This document shows, piece after piece, positions 33,983 to 45,200 of a stretch of DNA of 64,000 nt. Numbering within the stretch: position 1 is the first letter of the stretch; each line of letters starts with the position of its first letter. The notes below the pieces were generated by a model. The model was given only the letters and a program-made list of their open reading frames with translations. It had not been told where the DNA came from and did no database searches. The stretch covers positions 12,630,001 to 12,694,000 of the forward strand of contig NC_063158.1 in assembly GCF_020921035.1 (NCBI RefSeq). Direction: 5' to 3'. The translations under genes were made by a program, and so were the position numbers. The stretch comes from Rhodamnia argentea (lineage: Eukaryota > Streptophyta > Magnoliopsida > Myrtales > Myrtaceae).

Positions 33983-35554
33983 TTATATCCGACCAAACAC
34001 ATGATATGATAAATTTTATCATATCCTTACTTTTATCATAACTACCAAACATAGCCCAAAGTCATTGGGATGGCGTTGACGCTAGAAACTGTCACTGGGC
34101 ATAATACTCGATATCGCTCCAGATAAATTTGACATTCTCCTCATCTTTCAATACTCAGCAACTTATGGAACCGAGCTGTCGACAACCTTTATCAATTGAT
34201 AACGCTCCCCATCGACAGCTCTCTTCACATTGGTTATTGATACCTGCGAGGCAATCCTCATGTCGACCACTTTAATGCTCGGCGACTTAACTCTAACCAA
34301 TCATTACTATCATTGACTGAACACATCATTTGTCAACAGTAAAAAGTTGGTCGTTTTTTGGTGTAAACATATGTGCGTTTTAAAAGGGTCAAATGATCAT
34401 CTTGTTGATCATTCGATTCTGTTGAATATTTCGAAAATCTTCGTCCTCTCCCGGATTTAGAAGAGACGTGCATTTCACGTTTATACTCTTTATCTCATGC
34501 GACTGAAAGTTACTTTTGCCTTTTATGCACGTTTGAGTCTTGGGGAACTTTATGATCTTGGCTCGAAGATTGATTTAGTATCCTTATCCTACTCCACCCT
34601 TCGAGTGAGACATTGTCTGAATCCCACAATGTGATTGATAATTATCATCTATAAACTACCATGCTCTCTGTCTGAGCAGCACATCCAAACTTCTAGCAGG
34701 GAAGATTATAGTTTGATGCAAATAAGCGAAGACTGTTTTTAAAGAGAGAAGGGGTCTCAATCTTCTTGAGGCATCAAGGTACATCTGAGAGGTGAAATCG
34801 CGATGCTCATGGTGGCTTTGGGTACTGCTGTAATATGATGAAATGTAGTCTACTTCCAAAAATTTAAGATCAACTACTTTCAGCAATGGCGAGCTTCATG
34901 CAAGATACAACAAAGGATTAACCAGCGCATTTGATTGTTAAAGACGGAACATATACCTGAAAAAACAACACGAAGACAGTAAAAAATTGCATCGATTCTA
35001 ACGAAACAAAACTGGGAAAATTAGGACCATGACTGGCACGTAGGGATCACGACAACAGAAAATCCAGTTAGAAAATTCAGAGTGGATAACACTTACCATT
35101 AGGAAAAGCAATTGATTCGGGGGGAAAAAAAAAAGAGAGACAGAATGCACCCAAAATCCGACCAAACGAGCCAAACCAATACTAAAACGTATACACTCCT
35201 ACCATCGTTGTCGTCGCTTCCATTGGTGTGGTATTCCACGGTACGCTCACACCTTATCGACATGTTGCTTCAATAAGCTGCAATCGCTTTCTCTTGGACA
35301 CAGAAAGGATCAGGTGCACCAATGAGTGTTCATACGAAACGTGTAGTGAGATTGCTGGTCTGGGAGAAAAAGAGGAATCAGTGGATTCAATTTGGGGTGT
35401 CTAATTTTTAGGGATTTGTCCATTTTATTTCAATTGATCAGCACAAACAATAGCTTTATTTGGGTAAAATTAGAAAATTCTAAATAAAATTGCCCCTGCT
35501 CTTGCCGTGGGAAAAAAGCTCGTTGGCGAAATTTGGTTGACGGGCAAGTTAAGG
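33983..35554. other. Intergenic; MITE-like end and unassigned DNA
   Basis: 33985-34056 is palindromic ('tatgataaattttatcata') and ends 'accaaacatagccc', a Harbinger-type end; it may be the outer part of the preceding element or a separate MITE. The stretch 35400-35545 is flanking repeat sequence interrupted by the element at 35555. A 76-codon minus-strand frame near 34656-34886 has no recognisable family. Confidence 0.4.
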
Positions 35555-36412
35555 GGGAAAATTATAAAAAAAGTCTTAAATCTTTCACACTTTTGTCAAT
35601 TTAGTTTTAAACCTTTTAAGTTTGCCGATTTAGTCTTAAATCTTTTCACTTTGTGCCAATTCAATCCTATTTGCAGAAAATCGCTGAAAAGGATGCCGGT
35701 CATCCTACGTGGCACCGCCGACAATGACATGGATAATTTTATAATTTTTATATATTTTTATTTGAAAAAATATTTTTTCTTTTCCTTTTCCATTTTTGCC
35801 TTTACTGGTTTCAAGGCTAGCAACCCTAGCCGCCTGCCGGCCCCCGGGCAAGGAGCGGCGGGGTCACCGGCCCCTAGGGGAGTGCCGGTGGGGGCCGGTG
35901 ACCCCCATAGGAACCTGAGCAAGGCCGCGATTCCCTCGCAATCGAAGGCTAGGGGTCACAACCCTCGCCCTCTCGGCCCTCACCCACCCATGCCATAACC
36001 AGATTTGGCCAGCTAGCCACGGTAAACCGCCGGACTAGATCCGGCCATGCCGAGGACGGGCAAGGGCTGCGACGCCCTTGCCGTGGCCCACAAGGGCGAG
36101 GGCCGCGACCCCCGGTCCTTTCTTAGGGCCGGCAACCCCCGCCAACCCTTATCCGGTGGGGGTGGCCGGCCTTAAATTCAGCAAACCAAAAAAAATAATC
36201 CATTTTTTTAAATACAAATTTTGAAAAATTATTAAAAATTGTCTCCGGCGGTGCCACGTAGGACGACCGGCATCTAAGTCAACGATTTCCGGTAACTAGG
36301 ACTGAATCGACACAAAGTGAAAATATTTAGGACTAGATAGGCAAACTTAAAAGGTTTAAGACTAAATTGGCAAAAGTGTGAAAGATTAAGAACTTTTTTG
36401 ACAATTTTTCTC
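35555..36412. mobile_element. MULE-like element nested in an older repeat, 9-bp target duplication
   Basis: Left flank AAGTTAAGG (35546-35554) and right flank AAATTAAGG (36413-36421) match at 8 of 9 bases. Arms start gggaaaattataaaaaaagt and, inverted, gagaaaaattgtcaaaaaagt. They stay inverted for about 190 bp through 'aatctttcacacttttg', 'ccggtcatcctacgtggcac' and 'cgccg'. The 400-bp core is strongly GC-rich and made of 'ctagggg', 'gccggcc' and 'gggcaaggg' words, with no plausible protein. The flanks join into sequence resembling 13085-13265, which serves as a paralogous empty site. Confidence 0.85.
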
Positions 36413-37257
36413 AAATTAAGGCCCTTATTTCAAACTAACTTGACCACTTTAAATCTTTGTTTGATACAATGTCTACTCTAGACCTCTTTTGAAAAACCAG
36501 CCCCACTTTTGGACCTTATTTGAAGTTTCCCTTACTTTTTTGTGGTATTATGGTATTTAAGCCAGTTTTCACCATTAAATATAGTTTGAACTCTTAATCA
36601 TTTAGATAGGTGATTGTAATTGTACTAGGTGATTCACTTAAGAGTTATTTTCTCTTGCCTAGCTCAAGAAAATTTGCATTATATAAGAAGTAAGTTTTGA
36701 TCTCCCGCTTTTTGAGATACAAATTCCACCTATTATCAACTTATCGAAAGAGTAAAAAGTTGTCACTGGGTATGCAGGGGTGGAATAAGTGCAGGGTTCC
36801 CTGCTCTGCAAAGAAACAAAACAAAAAGTCAGAGAGAGAAGGCAGATTAAAAAAAAGTGTAAAAAGCTAATAAGTTTACTTATAATTTGATTATGGAAAA
36901 ATGACATTTATAAAAGAACACCTAAACAACGACGTATAGAAAGGGTTTTTCTATCATCTTTATACTCTTTTATTCGTTTCAGTGTTGGATAAGGACATGT
37001 AAGACAGCCAACTTAGCTTGAGTGAGGATTTCACCCTTTAGCTTTATATGTGACGTTGACCATGGACTTTGACTTTCCTTCTTAGATTAATGATGAATAG
37101 GATGAAGATGAGGATACCTTAAGCTTGTATGTGACATTGACCATTGACTTTGACTTTCCTTGTTAAGATTAATGATGAATAGGATGAAGATGAGGGTAAT
37201 AGAGTAGCAAATGTCTTGGTCCTCAGTTATGTTGTTGGAAAGAGGTTAATATGGTTT
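36413..37257. other. Remainder of older repeat, then intergenic DNA
   Basis: 36422-36540 continues the repeat interrupted by the preceding element ('cttattt...cttgacc', 'ggaccttatttgaagtttccc'). The remainder includes an imperfect direct duplication at 37030-37200: 'gtgacgttgaccatggactttgactttcctt' and 'gtgacattgaccattgactttgactttcctt', each followed by 'gatgaataggatgaagatgag', with a period of about 80 bp. No gene was seen. Confidence 0.6.
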
Positions 37258-37821
37258 TAGGGTAAAATTGCGAGGAATCGAACCGAAAGAAACAATATAA
37301 GTTCTAGGTTCCAGGGTATGTAGGGTAGGGTTTAGGTTCCAAAAATTGAGGAATCGGTTTCGACGGGTAGGTTTCAGGTTTCAAGAGGTGGAACCTGAAA
37401 CTTCAAACAAATATTTGTATTTTTATTGTTCTATGTCTAAGTGCGATCCTCCAGTATTCCATGACGTTTGATGATAAGTATGTGATATGGAATCATTAGT
37501 CCAGGTTCCATTTCCAAGTGATATTCATCACTGAGACTTTTATTTTGTTAATGTTTCATATTCTTCATGTGTCTCTAAGTATGAGTTATGGTCAATGGAT
37601 TGTGATAGCAAATGGTGGCCTTTAGCTGTGATAATTCACTGCAATCGTTCAATTAAGAATACATATGGAACCTAGGTAGACTCGAAACCGACCTTGGAAC
37701 CTGTAACATGGTAGGTTATAGGTGCCGGAGTATGCGGGGAAGGTTTCGGGTTTCAAAAATGGAGAACCTATTCCAATGGATAGGTTATATGACCATTTGA
37801 ACCTGAAATTGCTCACCCCTA
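37258..37821. mobile_element. hAT-like non-autonomous element
   Basis: Left end TAGGGTAAAATTG and right end caattgctcacccct-a. The inverse of the right end, TAGGGGTGAGCA, is the hAT-type end seen at 50319. Subterminal parts share 'ggttccagggtatg', 'gtttcaggtttcaa' and 'ggaacctg' words with that element in both orientations. An 8-bp duplication is not evident. Non-coding. Confidence 0.55.
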
Positions 37822-37987
37822 ATTGAAAAGGAAACATAAAGCATGTTTATGCTCTTATGGAAAAGACAATTCGAGCCCCATTTATGATCTTACTCGAATA
37901 TGTTGTGCTAGGCTATATTTTACTAGTTAAGTTAAAAATATTTTGTCGTGCCTTGAAGTATTGTTGACAAGGCAACGATTATATTAA

Positions 37988-38230
37988 GGACTAATACCAT
38001 CAAGTATCCTACATTATATTCACTGTGACATCAATATCCCAACCTTTTTTGTCATGAAAAATGCTAACTATGCTCACTGCGACACCAATATCCTGAACTT
38101 TTTTGGTGTCACCAGCACTCTTAAATTATGCTCACTGTGGCACAAATACCACAACATTTTGTCGTACCCTTACAAATTTGGAGTATTAGTGACTTAAAAG
38201 ATGGGTATTAATGTCACGTTGTGCACATTT
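37988..38230. repeat. Array of diverged subterminal repeats, MULE-like
   Basis: Three to four direct units of roughly 60 bp, each with 'ctatgctcactg(c/t)gacacc', 'aatatcc' and 'caacttttttg'. These words occur in the arms of the elements at 8388 and 62357. No opposite arm was found nearby, so this is probably a one-sided remnant. Confidence 0.5.
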
Positions 38231-38499
38231 AAGCTTTTTGTGGTAGACGAAGGATATTGTTGTTATACTGATACAAATTTGTGAGTTTTATGCCCCCAAG
38301 AACATGTTTGGAGCAGATATTTGGTTTGTATCAAAGGACATCACAACACTCAAGCTGAGAAAAGTCCAATAAAATTTTTCTAGTATGGTTTTTGGACAAA
38401 CATGGCAATCTAGGAGATATAAGCTTATAGATAACTAAAGCATAAACATTACGCAAAACAGAAACATGCTATTGTGTTCAGCATTAACATGGGGTTTTG

Positions 38500-39150
38500 G
38501 GGCCCTAAGGACACTAGGCCAAATGCAAATGGCGCTTAGCAATTTTTTTGGACAGTTTTGGGTTAATACAATTACATTTCCAAAAGCTTCTAAAGGCCTT
38601 TAGCCCGAGTCAGGTCTCAAGGTACTTTGGAATATTGCATTTCCAGAATGCAATAAAAAAAAATTTCTTCTAATTTTATCCTCGCTATACTTTCATAATT
38701 GCAAGAATTTCATCGAAAACCCCAACCACCGGCGGATGGCCGGCGAACCACTGGTGAGCCATTGCCAACTTTGCCTGATGTCGGGCAATCCAACATTGCC
38801 TAAGTCTCGCAAACCGAGGCGACAGTCGCTTGGGGTCGTGCAAGGCCGAGACGACAGTCACTGGGTACGTGCGACCTAGGCCTCACCCGAGGTCCCGCGA
38901 CCTCGGGTGAGGCTGGTGTAGCAAGTTTTGAGTTTTTTTTTTTTTTCAAATAAAAGCAAAGGGGTTTAGTGAAGTGTGATTTTTCCAAACACCATTTTAA
39001 CCAAAGTTGTATTCTAATGTGTTTTGAAACTATACTTTACCAAACACTACTTGCATTTCGAAAAACCCCCTCAGCCCAAAAGCTTTTTGTACTTCCCCGA
39101 AAGACATTTCACCAAAGCCGAACCAAAGGGGTCCATAGGGTCGACGATTC
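38500..39150. mobile_element. Tourist-like remnant related to 12782
   Basis: 'aaatgcaaatggcgctt', 'catttccaaaagcttctaaagg' and 'tttagcccgagtcaggtc' parallel 12846-12940 of the other copy. A GC-rich core (38720-38920) with a palindromic 'acccgaggtcccgcgacctcgggt' type motif follows. The right side ('accaaacactacttgcatt') resembles a terminal region. Ends are uncertain. Confidence 0.45.
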
Positions 39151-39170
39151 TCAATGATAGCTGATTGCAG

Positions 39171-41160
39171 TTTGCATGATATAGACTTGGATTTGATATA
39201 AACGAAATGGCATGTTTAAAGGAAAGCTAATCGACAAACGGAAAATGGAACTGGAAATAACAAGACTAGATTGATGAACAACGATTTCCCCTTCGGGGAA
39301 GAAGGATCACTTTCCCTAAATCACCAAATAATTGAAAATTAAATATTTTCCTTTAAAATGATATCTGGGCAAAATATTTTCTTTTATGATGAAATTTCAA
39401 TGAAACAAACGTACCCTCAAGCTCCATTTCTTTCGAGAAAATGTGACCTTTTTGGAGAATACTTTTCAAGAAGTTACTTTCTAGGAAAATGGCAATATTT
39501 TTCTATGTTAGATTGAGAACAGAAAATGAACTAGAAAATATTTTATGTCGTTTAGTAGGAAAATTTCATTAGATTTTTTGCGTCATTGGTTGGCAGGAAA
39601 TTGCTGATGGGGATATGGATCGTCTGTGTGGCACGATTGATGCTAACATGGGCAACTTTTGAGTTTTTTAATTTTTTTTATTTTTAATTTATTTAATATT
39701 TTTTATTCTCTTTCCTTTTCTTTTTCCTTATTCCTTCTTCCTCTGCCACGACCAACTAGCATCAACGACAGGCAAGCTCGAGCCTCGAGCTCGCCGGGAT
39801 TGGGCGAACATAGAGCACTGGCGAGTTTAGCTAGCTGGCCAATGTTTCTAGCCAATTGCCTGTTGTGGCCAAGGCCTAGAAACTGGCAAAGAAAGAAAGA
39901 AAAAAAGAAAAGAGAAAAGAAAAGAAAATTTAAAATTAAAGCATATTTAAAAATTAAAAAAGATCAATTTTTCAAAAAAATATGGCATGGATGGATTTGA
40001 GCACGAGCGTTGAGGACTTGGGGCTCATCGTCAATATTACCTTGCCTGGAGTTTCGGGCACGGGCAACAATGTCTCGGGACTAGCCTCAATGGACCCCAG
40101 CCATTGCGAGGGTCTCAGGCACAACCTAGATGGACATGGGCCAGGGTGCCGAAGTCCCGAGCCCGGTCTCGATGGAACCGGGTGCTAGGGACCTAGGCCC
40201 ATCGCCAAGAGTCCGAGAACGTTGGGGTTCTCGTATCCAAACACAGAGTTTCTAGCCCAAGCCAGGAAAACGATCTCCGTAGTTTTGAAAGAGGAAATCA
40301 TTATCTTGAATTTAAGTTTTGGTAGGAAAAGATTTTCCATTAACTCATTTTCCTTAGTGATCCAAACGCCCAAAAATGTGGCAAAAGTTTTCTTTAAAAA
40401 TATTTTCCATAAAATAAATGGAGCATAAAATGCATGCCGCTTCAATAAAAGATCAAGATGAGATCCTCGCCTTTTTTCATATAAAGTGACCCATATGGAT
40501 TTTTCCACAATTCATATAGCTAGCTTGTTAGGGCGCAAATTCTGGAATCAATTTATGTGGCTAGAAATAGATTATTCTATTTCTAGTTTCTAAATGAATT
40601 TCTGAATAGATAAACGCGTTTGATAACGACACAAAATTTTTATTTGTGAAACAAAAATTCGTTTGATAACCGCATAAAATTTCTAGGGTTGCCGCCAGAT
40701 CGGTGGATCGGTGGCCGGCGGAAGGACGACCAATGACCTACGGACTACGAATGGCGGCGGGCAGCCGAAGGGCTTGCGACCGGTGGGCCGACAACCGGTT
40801 TACCGCTGGCCAGCTATCGGCAAACGACGGACGACGTTCGGAGGAACAATACATGGGGGAATAGCGATCGACGGACCGGCAACTAGCGAACGGTAGCCCA
40901 GCAATGGGCGACCAGTGAATGGCAGACCATGGACGCGAGAGAGAGAGGGAGTAAAGGATGAGAAGAATTCTTATTTCTCATTTTGTTCCGGAATCTGAAA
41001 ATTTTAACTTCTCATTTCTGTGCTAAACTTATTTCTGGAACAAAATTTTATTCCAGAAATAGAAAAATGAAATTACGTTACTAAACGGGTTTTTGTTCCA
41101 GAAACAGGTTTGGATAAAAAATAGAGAAACAGAATGATTATTATTCATGCCCTTAAAAGC
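39171..41160. other. TE-fragment mosaic without a gene
   Basis: 39290-39570 and 40300-40430 contain 'aaaatattttcctt' and 'ttttccataaaataaatggagc', parts of the 'ggctccgtttgtt' MITE family. 39590-39990 resembles the left side of a MULE-like element ('tgtgtggcacgattgatgctaac', AT spacer, then GC-rich core). 40690-40960 is a GC-rich patch of 'ggaccggcaactagcg' words inside a likely TIR element ('ttctggaacaaaatt' and 'aattttattccagaa' on either side). No frame resembles a protein family. Confidence 0.4.
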
Positions 41161-42206
41161 TATATGTGAGATAGTTACCTCAACTGTCACTTAGAGAGTT
41201 TCCCCCTCTAGATCTCAAGTTAGTGTGAGTGACTAGACCAAGATCCACACAAATGTTTCTATATAACAATGTTCTTTGGAAAGGATGACATTGTAACTCA
41301 TGACCATTCACACCAAGTACTACAAATCGATAGAATCTTACTATCTTATTATCCCGGACAAGAACCAGATGAATTCACGAAAGCGAAAAAGTTGGCAACC
41401 GGGAATTTTCAGCTTCAGGAACAGAGACACTGCATGTGATCTAAGACCATCCACATCCCTAAGACACTACATCTTTAACTAAAATGTCAACCGATGAGCC
41501 AACGGAGATTCAGTCAGAAAACTGACTGAACAGAGATGAAGCTGCTGGATCCGACCAACGATGTAGAGTCTGAGTAACAATGAAACTTTTGAGGTCGATG
41601 AAGCACAGTGATCAACTTCTTTGGCTTCAACAGAAATTGGGGACACTTTTCCTCGCGACATACCGGCTCACCTTCTTAGTGGCATGTAGCTATTCAAGGG
41701 CATGCATCAGTTCACAAAGTAGCAGTTTACTTCAGCAGATAGTAGGGCATATCAGCTAAAGCCAGAGGTTCCTAGAAAACAGAAGTTAGACCTGCACCGA
41801 TCCAAGCAAAGCATAATTTCTCAGTTTGGGACTCGCTATGGTCGCTTGTCTTATCCAGAGGAAGCAAAATCAAGAGTAATGAGTGTAAACCTAAATGTTA
41901 TTTACCAGAATTTGCATTAAGAAAATAAAACCTTTAGTACTTTGACATCCCAAAAAATGTCTAAATTAGGAAAAATGTTCCTTAGCAAGAGAAAATGAGT
42001 AATGCAAGAGTTGAGGGCTACCAATACAAAAAGGGGTACAACTTCCAAAAGAAACTGCGCAGAAAGAATTATTTGTATAATCTAAGAACCAAAACTGGTA
42101 CTATCCATCCAACTATAAGTCAATGCCTAGTTTAAATACAACGTCAAAACTGAAAACTAGACCTGACGACGAACAAATATCCGAGAGATCTCTGTCGACT
42201 ACTGAA
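41161..42206. other. Downstream flank and 3' UTR side of LCB1
   Basis: Mixed-composition DNA next to the LCB1 stop codon at 42207. The 3' UTR should lie on the minus strand immediately below 42207. Short minus-strand frames near 41479-41661 and elsewhere are unrecognised. No repeat partner was seen. Confidence 0.4.
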
Positions 42207-45200
42207 TTAACAATCCTTCAGAACCAGTGATGCAGCCCTCTTCAATGAATCAGCAGCTTTCATCAGATCAGACTCTGTATGGGCAGCCGAAACGAACAAT
42301 CTTATCCCAACTGGCAGACGACACTTGTCAAGTGTTGATCTTTTCGACACCACCACAAGCAAAGAATCTTCGTTCAACACCTGCAAATACAAGAGCCATT
42401 GGCAAAAAACATATTAGTAGAGAAGTAACTCACCAGGCTTAATCTAAATAAAGCAGTAGATTCTTTACTTACACGATCAGCAATATTTTCAAGGAGGAGT
42501 TGGTCACCCTTCATAGAACCTGTTGACCTTGCTAATCTAAGGAAAATAACAGGTGATTCAGGACTGCTTGCTATTAAGAGTCCAGGTATGCCCGATAGTT
42601 CTGCAATAGGAAAGTAGACTCAGAACCGACAGCACAAATATACACTTTCTTCTGCATAGGTGGCAAATGTAGATATGTCGACAAGGAAAACGAAATCTGA
42701 TTAAGCTCCTTTTGCTTTGTGGAAAATAAATAATTAAAATGTCCCTCGTATTGCTTGAGATATTTAGTCAATACAAAATATTTTCAGTATTGGCAACAAT
42801 TTATATCTAGACATTTTCATAGACAATGAAAATATTCTTCGTTCATTCATTTTCATAAGCAATATAAGCAACCATTTTCAAAAAATATTTTCAAATCATT
42901 CATTTTCCGTGTAACAAATGGAGCCTAAGAATGTCGGGAATCCCCGACTCCTCAAGGACATGCAGGCAGAAGTTACTGAGAAGCCATTGCAGCATTTGGC
43001 TTTCCACAGAAATAAACCTAGAGCATGACTCATCACCAGTAACATAATTCCTATGCTGCTTCTGCAGGTGCAGTCTTTAGTGCTGATATGGCTAATCCAA
43101 ACTCACTAAATCGGAATAATGATGCAGGAAAAGAGGAGTAACAAAACAATCGAGCTGGATTTTCTTGATCAGATATAGCTTATTTTATGAGAGGAATAAA
43201 TATTGTGATTAAGAAACACTACTCATATCAAAAGTCCTGATAACCAACTAGCTTATTAAACCCTCATGGCCGGATGGATCACAAAAGACACCAAGTATTG
43301 CCTGCATTCTCAACAAATAATGATAAAACAGCAAGAGCATGGTAAGAACCAACCTTTGAACAGCAGAGTGACATTAGCCTTCAGTTTTGTCAAAAGGCCA
43401 GGGTTTCCTCCAGGACATCTATAGCAGTAATTGCAGCACTTGCAAGATATGGAGGCAAAGAAGCAGAGAATACATATCCTGAGCTGCTCAATCGCTGCAA
43501 AAGAAAATGTGCAAGAACCCAGGCATTAATATTTTGAAAGTCCAAAGAAATTTAGCATTACGACCACTCAAACAAGCATGGACGCTTAAAGATTCTACTT
43601 TTGCCTTCTTTGTCAATTATTTAGAGAAACAGTTCTACATCTATGAAATGGTTGTTAAATTCATTAAGAAAAAGTCATCATTCATGGTCAAAATGTTCCA
43701 TACTTGGTGATCAATTACTCTAGCATTTCCAGTGCAGAATCCGCCCTCTGTAGCTAAAGCATGTCCCATAGCGGCAGTTATGATATCTATCTTCTCGACC
43801 TGCACAAAGAAACTGTGAATATATGTACCATACCAATCCAATCAAGATCGAAATAATCCTTCATAGCTTACTGGGACACCATAGTACTCCGTGAGACCTC
43901 TTCCAGAACGTCCAAGCACACCAAAAGAGTTGCTCTCATCCAATAATACGCGGAAACGATATTTCTCCTTCAGTCTTACTATCTCATCTAAGGGAGCCAT
44001 TTGACCAGAATTCTAAAAAACATAAGAATGCATATTACTTCAAAAATGTACATGTATCAGAAAAAATTGGTATGGAGATCATTATAGAGTATATTCCAGA
44101 CAGCATTAAACAGGATAAAAGAAGGCAGCTTCTTAACCAATCACTCTGCAAACAAAACTCTGTTGTCACAAATACTAGACTAGCAAGAAGAGCCCAAACA
44201 AGATGTTGTAACATTTGCATGTTGCTTTAGCCTATTCATGACCTACGAAGGAAGGATATAGATGTGCATTGCATTTCCCATTACTGCAATCAATTTCAGA
44301 ATGCAAAGGGAGAACCCCAATCTACCATACAGACTCACTCCTTCACAACAATGTGCGACAGAAAGAATGAGGTGCTGATCCCGATACTCAATACTAGCAT
44401 GTGCTCTGCACCTGTCTAAATCAAGTCAAATAAGAATACATGACCAAATAAAGAAGCATCTTAGCTCCAAGAACTTTATGGAAATCTATGAAAAGCAGTC
44501 TTTTTTCACATCCTTGAAATTTTCCCTGAAGCTTGCAATATATTTCCATTAAAATGTGAGCCTAATCTCTTCAAGACTTGCAATTTTCTTCCATTCTTTT
44601 ACCTTGCAGGAATGAACAACAAAGCTAGAGATTATGGTCGAATGCAAATGCATACTGCAGTGCAGAGACGTGAAAAATGAACATGCATGGTACATCATAA
44701 AAGTTCTGTTGGGATCTATCTCAGGCAAAAGAATGCAGGACAAAGTGCCACTTCATTTTGTCTATGTTCCTCTCAAATTCTCGTCCCATCTTATGGCAGG
44801 AAGTTAATTAATGCTGAATTCAACCAATGAAGGCATAAATGCATACAGCAAACATCATGTCAGCTTTCTAGGACTTGTAGTGTGTGAAATAATACATCCT
44901 GAATAATGGCAGGAAGCTCTCCAAATTTCCATTGATTTATTCAAGTAGGTTAAGGGGATTGCAATCCAAACTCCAAAGTTGAGGAGAAAAGCTAGAAAAC
45001 TACACCTGATATATGGCTTCAACCACAATGTACCGACGCAACCTCTTAGCCCGTTTATTCTCAGCCGTAATTCTCTCCAGCGTATTTTGAAGAGAATTTA
45101 TATCATTGTGCTTGAAATATACAATAGTTCCTTTAGAGAGCTGCAAGCCATTCTGTATACCCCAATGGACTCCCTCGTCCCTGGAAAGGTGAAAGTAATC

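Noticed and set aside
35507..35998. 163-codon plus-strand frame ending in a proline/arginine-rich tail
   Set aside because: It runs from a transposon arm into the GC-rich core of the MULE-like element at 35555; not a gene.
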